The notes beneath the pieces are model-generated. The model was not told the DNA's origin and searched no databases. It was given only the letters and a program-made list of their open reading frames with translations. A DNA stretch of 9,664 bases, from contig JBNKLQ010000233.1 of NCBI GenBank assembly GCA_050292445.1, positions 1-9,664 of the forward strand, given 5' to 3'. Source of the stretch: Leptofilum sp050292445 (lineage in GTDB: Bacteria > Chloroflexota > Anaerolineae > Promineifilales > Promineifilaceae). Position 1 is the stretch's first letter, and the number at the start of each line of letters is the position of its first letter. Shown one piece after another: positions 6,648-9,664 of this stretch. Both the position numbers and the translations under genes were made by a program.

Positions 6648-7801
6648 GTTTGTTTGGGGATGGAGCACAACGTACCATAGTTGCGTGGGGAATACTCATC
6701 ATTATTTTATTGCTCGGCGGTTGCCAGCCAACCGTGGCTGAATCCAACCCTGCCCAGCAACTGGCTGCAGCCGTGGAACTGGCACCGACGCCTACCTTGC
6801 AGCCAGCCCTGGCCCAGCCGGTGGTCGAATACAGTGAACCGCCGCCAGCAGCTGAGATGCCTTCGTTTTCTTTGGCCCGGCCAGAAGATGAGGTTGAGAT
6901 TGTGGTGCAGGAAAATCAGGAGAATGTGGTGGCGGCAACGGCCGTTCCCAGCCCAACTCCCACCCAAATTCTGCCCACCGCCACACCCACGCCACCCAAT
7001 CTGCGCTTCACCTCTCCCAACGAACATTACTGGTTTTGGCGTCCTGTTCATGAAGGGCAAACCAATTGGACCGACAAGGTGTACCCTTACGGCGGCACGC
7101 GTGGTGGCACCCTGCAACCGCATCACGGTGTCGAATTTTATGTCCCGGAAGGCACCCAGATTTTGGCCGTAGCTGACGGCACTATCGTCTACGCAGGCAG
7201 CGACAGCCAACAAGTTTTTGGCCCCCAACCCAATTTCTACGGCAATCTCGTCGTCATCGAGCACGACACCCGGCTAGATGGGCAGCCCGTCTACACACTT
7301 TACGGCCATTTGTCTGAGCCACAGGTGGTAGAAGGACAGCATGTGCTCATGCAGCAGCAAATTGCCTTGTCCGGGGCAACCGGCGTGGCCGAAGGGCCTC
7401 ACCTTCATTTTGAAGTACGTGTCGGGGAAAACAGTTACACCAGCACCCGCAACCCACGCCTCTGGCTCTATCCCTTCCCAGATCGCGGCACGGTGGTAGG
7501 GCGTGTTATTACCTCGTCTGGAGAGGTATGGCATGAACTGGTCGTTTCGCTCACTTCAAGCGATGGTGTTAACCTGGGACACACCACCACCACCTATGCT
7601 GCAAGCAATGTCAACAGCGACCCGCTCTGGAACGAAACGTTTGCCTTTGATGATGTTGGGGGTGGCAGCTACAAAGCTGTGGTGCAAATTGGCGAGGAGC
7701 GCGTCACAGAGGAAATTGTGGTACAGCCCTACCAAACCACGTTCGTAGAAATCGTCATCGATCCGCCACCGCCAACACCTACGCCAAGTCCGGAGCCATA
7801 G
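6644..7801 (+). CDS. M23-family metallopeptidase lipoprotein
   Basis: A 385-residue exported protein. Residues 10–27 are a lipoprotein signal ending in the lipobox LGGC, so Cys27 would be lipidated and the protein anchored on the outer face of the membrane. A Pro/Thr/Ala-rich linker follows (about 47–120). The LytM/M23 domain spans about 145–275: PHHGVEF (H160 and E164 at the places of the zinc ligands H and D of the HxxxD motif), YGHL (H222) and GPHLHFEVR (H253, H255). The Asp-to-Glu change is conservative and may still bind zinc, but canonical M23 enzymes use Asp. Residues 282–373 look like a beta-sandwich of the carboxypeptidase-regulatory type (GTVVGRV, GSYKAVVQIG), and the tail is PPPPTPTPSPEP. 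Expected role is peptidoglycan cleavage or control of cell-wall hydrolysis. Translation is probably coupled to FTCD through the ATGA overlap, with the G-run at 6631–6637 able to act as ribosome site. Confidence 0.92.
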   Translation: MSLFGDGAQRTIVAWGILIIILLLGGCQPTVAESNPAQQLAAAVELAPTPTLQPALAQPVVEYSEPPPAAEMPSFSLARPEDEVEIVVQENQENVVAATAVPSPTPTQILPTATPTPPNLRFTSPNEHYWFWRPVHEGQTNWTDKVYPYGGTRGGTLQPHHGVEFYVPEGTQILAVADGTIVYAGSDSQQVFGPQPNFYGNLVVIEHDTRLDGQPVYTLYGHLSEPQVVEGQHVLMQQQIALSGATGVAEGPHLHFEVRVGENSYTSTRNPRLWLYPFPDRGTVVGRVITSSGEVWHELVVSLTSSDGVNLGHTTTTYAASNVNSDPLWNETFAFDDVGGGSYKAVVQIGEERVTEEIVVQPYQTTFVEIVIDPPPPTPTPSPEP

Positions 7802-7817
7802 TTGTACTTGTTAAAAG

Positions 7818-8666
7818 TTATTTAGTAATGCCCAGCCGCTTGGCAATGATTTTATCGAAGCGACGGTCGGGCAGATAGCGGGGGAGCAACCAACTGGTTA
7901 GCAATTTACGAGCCAGCACGTAGCGCGTTTTGGGCTTCTCTTTGGTAAGCGCTTCGTAAATGACTTCACTCACTTTTTCCACCGGGATACCATTTTTACC
8001 CTGGTTGACAAACACGCGCTTCATGCCATCCAGCATCCCTTTATAGGCAGTGTCATTGTACTGTGTGGTATCTAAATCTTGCGCCTTGTCCCAGATGGGC
8101 GTCTGCACCGATCCCGGCTCAATCACCACCACATCAATATTAAACAGCAGCAGCTCTCGCCGCAGTGCGTCTGACAGCGCTTCCAGCGCGTGTTTGGAGG
8201 CAGCGTATGGCCCCATGAACGGATACACAATTTTGCCGCTCACGGAGCTGATGTTGACAATACGCCCTGGTGGATGGCTGGCGTTGGGCATCGCTCCCAG
8301 CAAGGGCAAAAATTTCTGAGTCACATCCAGCAAGCCAAACAAATTGACTTCAAACTGCTGGCGAAATTCTTCCAAAGGCAGGTGCATTAGCGGACCAGCT
8401 ACAGCAATACCGGCATTGTTGACTAATCCAGCCAGTCCATTACCGCCCACTTTTTCAGTGACTTGAGATACGGCCGTTGCCACCGCCACCCCATCCGTCA
8501 CATCAAACAGCAAAGGCGTAAACTGCTCGCCCAACGCTGCCTGTACCCGATCCCCATCCGCCTGCTTACGGACGCTGCCAAACACATGGTAGCCACGCGC
8601 AATCAGATAGCGCGCCGCATCATAACCAATCCCCGATGAAGCCCCTGTAATAACGATATATTTCAT
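7818..8666 (-). CDS. Short-chain dehydrogenase/reductase (SDR) family oxidoreductase
   Basis: A 282-residue classical SDR, slightly longer than the 250-residue norm. The nucleotide-binding TGASSGIG is at 7–14, D55 follows the fourth strand in LLFDVTD, NNAG is at 83–86, the catalytic Ser lies in NISSVSG (S141), the catalytic pair YxxxK is Y154 and K158 in GPYAASKHALEAL, and the PG motif is at 184–185. Basic residues after strand 2 (SVRK, 31–34) favour NADP(H) over NAD(H). The extra C-terminal 30 residues are basic and hydrophobic (KLLTSWLLPRYLPDRRF), as in SDRs close to retinol or steroid dehydrogenases, but the substrate cannot be deduced. The start is supported by AGGGA on the minus strand (8675–8679), 8 bases from the ATG. 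It converges with the M23 gene, leaving 16 bases between stops and no visible terminator. A hairpin separates it from the Lit-like gene upstream, so it probably has its own promoter. One octamer at 8470. Confidence 0.95.
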   Translation of the reverse strand: MKYIVITGASSGIGYDAARYLIARGYHVFGSVRKQADGDRVQAALGEQFTPLLFDVTDGVAVATAVSQVTEKVGGNGLAGLVNNAGIAVAGPLMHLPLEEFRQQFEVNLFGLLDVTQKFLPLLGAMPNASHPPGRIVNISSVSGKIVYPFMGPYAASKHALEALSDALRRELLLFNIDVVVIEPGSVQTPIWDKAQDLDTTQYNDTAYKGMLDGMKRVFVNQGKNGIPVEKVSEVIYEALTKEKPKTRYVLARKLLTSWLLPRYLPDRRFDKIIAKRLGITK

Positions 8667-8674
8667 GCGATTTG

Positions 8675-8679
8675 TCCCT
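8675..8679 (-). promoter_or_regulatory. Ribosome binding site of the SDR gene
   Basis: On the minus strand AGGGA precedes the ATG at 8666 with 8 bases between, normal spacing, and supports this start. Confidence 0.6.
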
Positions 8680-8685
8680 GTCTCA

Positions 8686-8758
8686 TCTAAAAAACAGAAT
8701 CAAAAGATTTCGCAGTTTGAACGATTTAATAAAAATCTGGTTAATCTGCGAAATCTTT
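8686..8758 (-). terminator. Hairpin plus T-run after the Lit-like gene, with nonamer-like repeat units
   Basis: A perfect 13-bp inverted repeat (AAAGATTTCGCAG at 8703–8715 with its complement at 8746–8758) surrounds a 30-base AT-rich loop that can fold again (GATTT/AAATC). Read on the minus strand it follows the Lit-like stop at 8781, and six T (plus-strand A-run 8690–8695) come shortly after the stem, so a Rho-independent terminator is plausible, though the T-run is not directly abutting. On the plus strand 8734–8760 reads as three 9-base units, AATCTGGTT, AATCTGCGA and AATCTTTGA, a short-period construction like the heptad hairpins elsewhere. Confidence 0.6.
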
Positions 8759-8780
8759 GACCCCATCTTGTTTCTTGAAA

Positions 8781-9467
8781 TTATCCTACCCGCTTCGTTA
8801 ACCAGTAGCCCAGCCCGGTTACAATCACGCCCAGTAACAATGCACCGACGCTCATAATGACGCCAATGTCGAACCAAAACTGTTCGGGGAAAAGGCGAAT
8901 GAGCGAATCAGTATATAAAAAGGTCCAGCTGCCGGGCGGGAAGAGCAGTTCATGGAACTGCACAAAAAAGATGCTCCAGCCCACGCCAATGAAGAGAGCA
9001 ATCGCTGCCAAAATGATAACGGTGGCCAGCCCACCCTGATAAATGGCCCGGTAGCCCACCGCGCGCAAGGCTGGTTGAGAAAGCAAAAAGGCTAAGCCAA
9101 TGACAACGAGAACGGCCGTAATCCACCAAAGTGTGCGAATCCCATCCGTCAAATCCTTCACATCCAGCATGTGGATAATCTCTGCATCGTTGTACAACGG
9201 CTCGTCGGAATTGGGTAGGCGCAAATCTTCCAGCAGATAAATCACCTCTTCAGACGGCTCAGGCCGCTGCAAATAATCCAATGTCGCGTGAGCATATTCC
9301 AGCCGCTCTTCTGGCGTAAAACCGTATGAGTCTGGCGGAATACGGCCGTATTCAAAAGCAGGATAATCCCAGGCAATCACCGCCAAAATCATCCCCAATC
9401 CCAGAAAAAACGGCATGGCGACAATGATAATCCATCTAATTATGTTAAGTAGTGTTTTGTTTTCCAA
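8781..9467 (-). CDS. Lit-like (DUF1461/TIGR01906) integral membrane protein, putative lipoprotein transacylase
   Basis: A 228-residue protein with four membrane segments (about 11–33, 112–130, 145–168, 199–224) and a large extracytoplasmic loop between the first two. Family hallmarks are YAHATLDYL (58–66), NDAEIIHMLDVKDL (93–106, H99) and FHELLFPPGSWTF (171–183, H172) followed by DSLIRLFPEQFWFD. This order matches the family named Lit, whose studied Firmicutes members move an acyl chain within diacylglyceryl lipoproteins to give the lyso form, using two conserved histidines; H99 and H172 would be the counterparts. Activity here is inferred. The frame stays open to an ATG at 9599, but that start would overlap the upstream gene's coding end (stop at 9562) and translate through a heptad repeat. 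A TTG at 9467 has a strong minus-strand AGGGAG six bases upstream and gives the family's usual length; an ATG at 9515 is a weaker alternative. Octamers at 9112 and 9342. Confidence 0.83.
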   Translation of the reverse strand: MENKTLLNIIRWIIIVAMPFFLGLGMILAVIAWDYPAFEYGRIPPDSYGFTPEERLEYAHATLDYLQRPEPSEEVIYLLEDLRLPNSDEPLYNDAEIIHMLDVKDLTDGIRTLWWITAVLVVIGLAFLLSQPALRAVGYRAIYQGGLATVIILAAIALFIGVGWSIFFVQFHELLFPPGSWTFLYTDSLIRLFPEQFWFDIGVIMSVGALLLGVIVTGLGYWLTKRVG

Positions 9468-9473
9468 TTTCTT

Positions 9474-9479
9474 CTCCCT
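9474..9479 (-). promoter_or_regulatory. Shine-Dalgarno supporting the TTG start of the Lit-like gene
   Basis: Minus-strand AGGGAG lies exactly six bases from the TTG at 9467. No comparable site precedes the upstream ATG codons at 9515 or 9599, so this site decides the start choice. Confidence 0.65.
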
Positions 9480-9483
9480 TTTT

Positions 9484-9568
9484 TCGGTAGGCGGTAATCC
9501 GTCATCGGTGCGCATTTTTTTACTGATTACCGTTGACCGATAACCGATAACCGATAACGGATCACTGC
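9484..9568. repeat. Inverted heptad-repeat element upstream of the Lit-like gene
   Basis: The left arm reads TCGGTAG, GCGGTAA, TCCGTCA, TCGGTGC (9484–9511). After an AT-rich spacer the right arm reads TTACTGA, TTACCGT, TGACCGA, TAACCGA, TAACCGA, TAACGGA, TCACTGC (9520–9568), whose complements are TCGGTTA-like, the same unit as the left arm. CGGTAATC (9492–9499) pairs perfectly with 9525–9532, and 9498–9509 pairs with 9550–9561 at 11 of 12 positions. It fills the gap between two leftward genes and its last unit covers the stop codon of the upstream gene. Confidence 0.85.
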
Positions 9569-9664
9569 CCCAGACCGGGCAATCCCCCCACACCCTCACT
9601 CAGCAAATAGCGCAGCACCAGGCTGTCGATGATCGTTTCTACTGGGGCGCGTTCGTCGGTGAAA
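9562..9664 (-). CDS. C-terminal end of a probable spermidine-synthase-like protein (partial)
   Basis: The minus strand is open from the window edge (first full codon at 9663) to TGA at 9562–9564, giving 33 residues. The stretch FTDERAPVETIIDSLVLRYL resembles the end of spermidine synthase-like and fused membrane/spermidine synthase proteins, which often close with a T-D-D-x-A-P-V-E motif. The rest of the gene is outside the window, so no catalytic residues can be checked. It lies upstream of the Lit-like gene on the same strand, separated by 94 bases almost filled by a heptad repeat. Confidence 0.5.
   Translation of the reverse strand, partial: FTDERAPVETIIDSLVLRYLLSEGVGGLPGLGQ

Noticed and set aside
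6707..7264. 185-residue minus-strand frame inside the M23 lipoprotein gene
   Set aside because: Opposite the lipobox, Pro/Thr linker and zinc motifs, which are clearly the coding reading; the frame is only an absence of stops.
9468..9599. 44-residue N-terminal extension of the Lit-like protein from ATG 9599
   Set aside because: It would overlap the coding end of the upstream gene (stop at 9562), translate a 7-base repeat, lacks a ribosome site, and adds residues before the first membrane segment that the family does not have.

Overview
The window looks like a piece of a Chloroflexota (Anaerolineae-like) chromosome. The clues are indirect: mostly GC-rich genes, Pro/Thr-rich linkers of the PTPTATP type in two exported or membrane proteins, a MoxR–DUF58–DUF4129 operon, a fused formiminotransferase-cyclodeaminase, and a Lit/DUF1461 membrane protein. 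No rRNA, tRNA, CRISPR array, transposase or phage gene was seen.

Layout. Bases 1–830 are markedly AT-richer than the rest and hold a possible gene tail (3–101) and a leftward TetR-family regulator (148–729). Bases 931–4946 are a rightward operon: MoxR AAA+ ATPase, DUF58 protein, and a large membrane protein with a C-terminal DUF4129-like region. The second and third genes overlap by ATGA. Bases 5133–7801 are a second rightward pair: a bifunctional FTCD and an M23-peptidase lipoprotein, again joined by an ATGA overlap. Bases 7818–9664 are leftward: an SDR oxidoreductase, a Lit-like integral membrane protein (best read from a TTG start at 9467), and the C-terminal end of a probable spermidine-synthase-like gene running off the window.

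How the genes fit together. The MoxR/DUF58/DUF4129 trio is a recurring envelope-associated chaperone-like module of unknown substrate. The M23 lipoprotein probably acts on peptidoglycan outside the membrane. The Lit-like protein belongs to a family that remodels lipoprotein acyl chains. FTCD serves histidine degradation and folate one-carbon metabolism, and no hut genes are visible beside it. TetR and SDR targets cannot be told from sequence.

The most interesting signals are at the DNA level. (1) The 8-bp palindrome ACGGCCGT occurs 15 times, always inside genes, on both coding strands and in all three reading frames, and never in the AT-rich left end; this resembles the cyanobacterial HIP1 palindrome. 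(2) Three intergenic gaps carry the same unusual architecture: two inverted arms made of degenerate 7-bp tandem units around a short AT-rich spacer, with a different heptamer at each site. A fourth gap has a one-armed pyrimidine version, and a fifth has a related hairpin with roughly 9-bp units. Together they suggest a dispersed family of short-period quasi-palindromes, comparable to but distinct from cyanobacterial STRR repeats.
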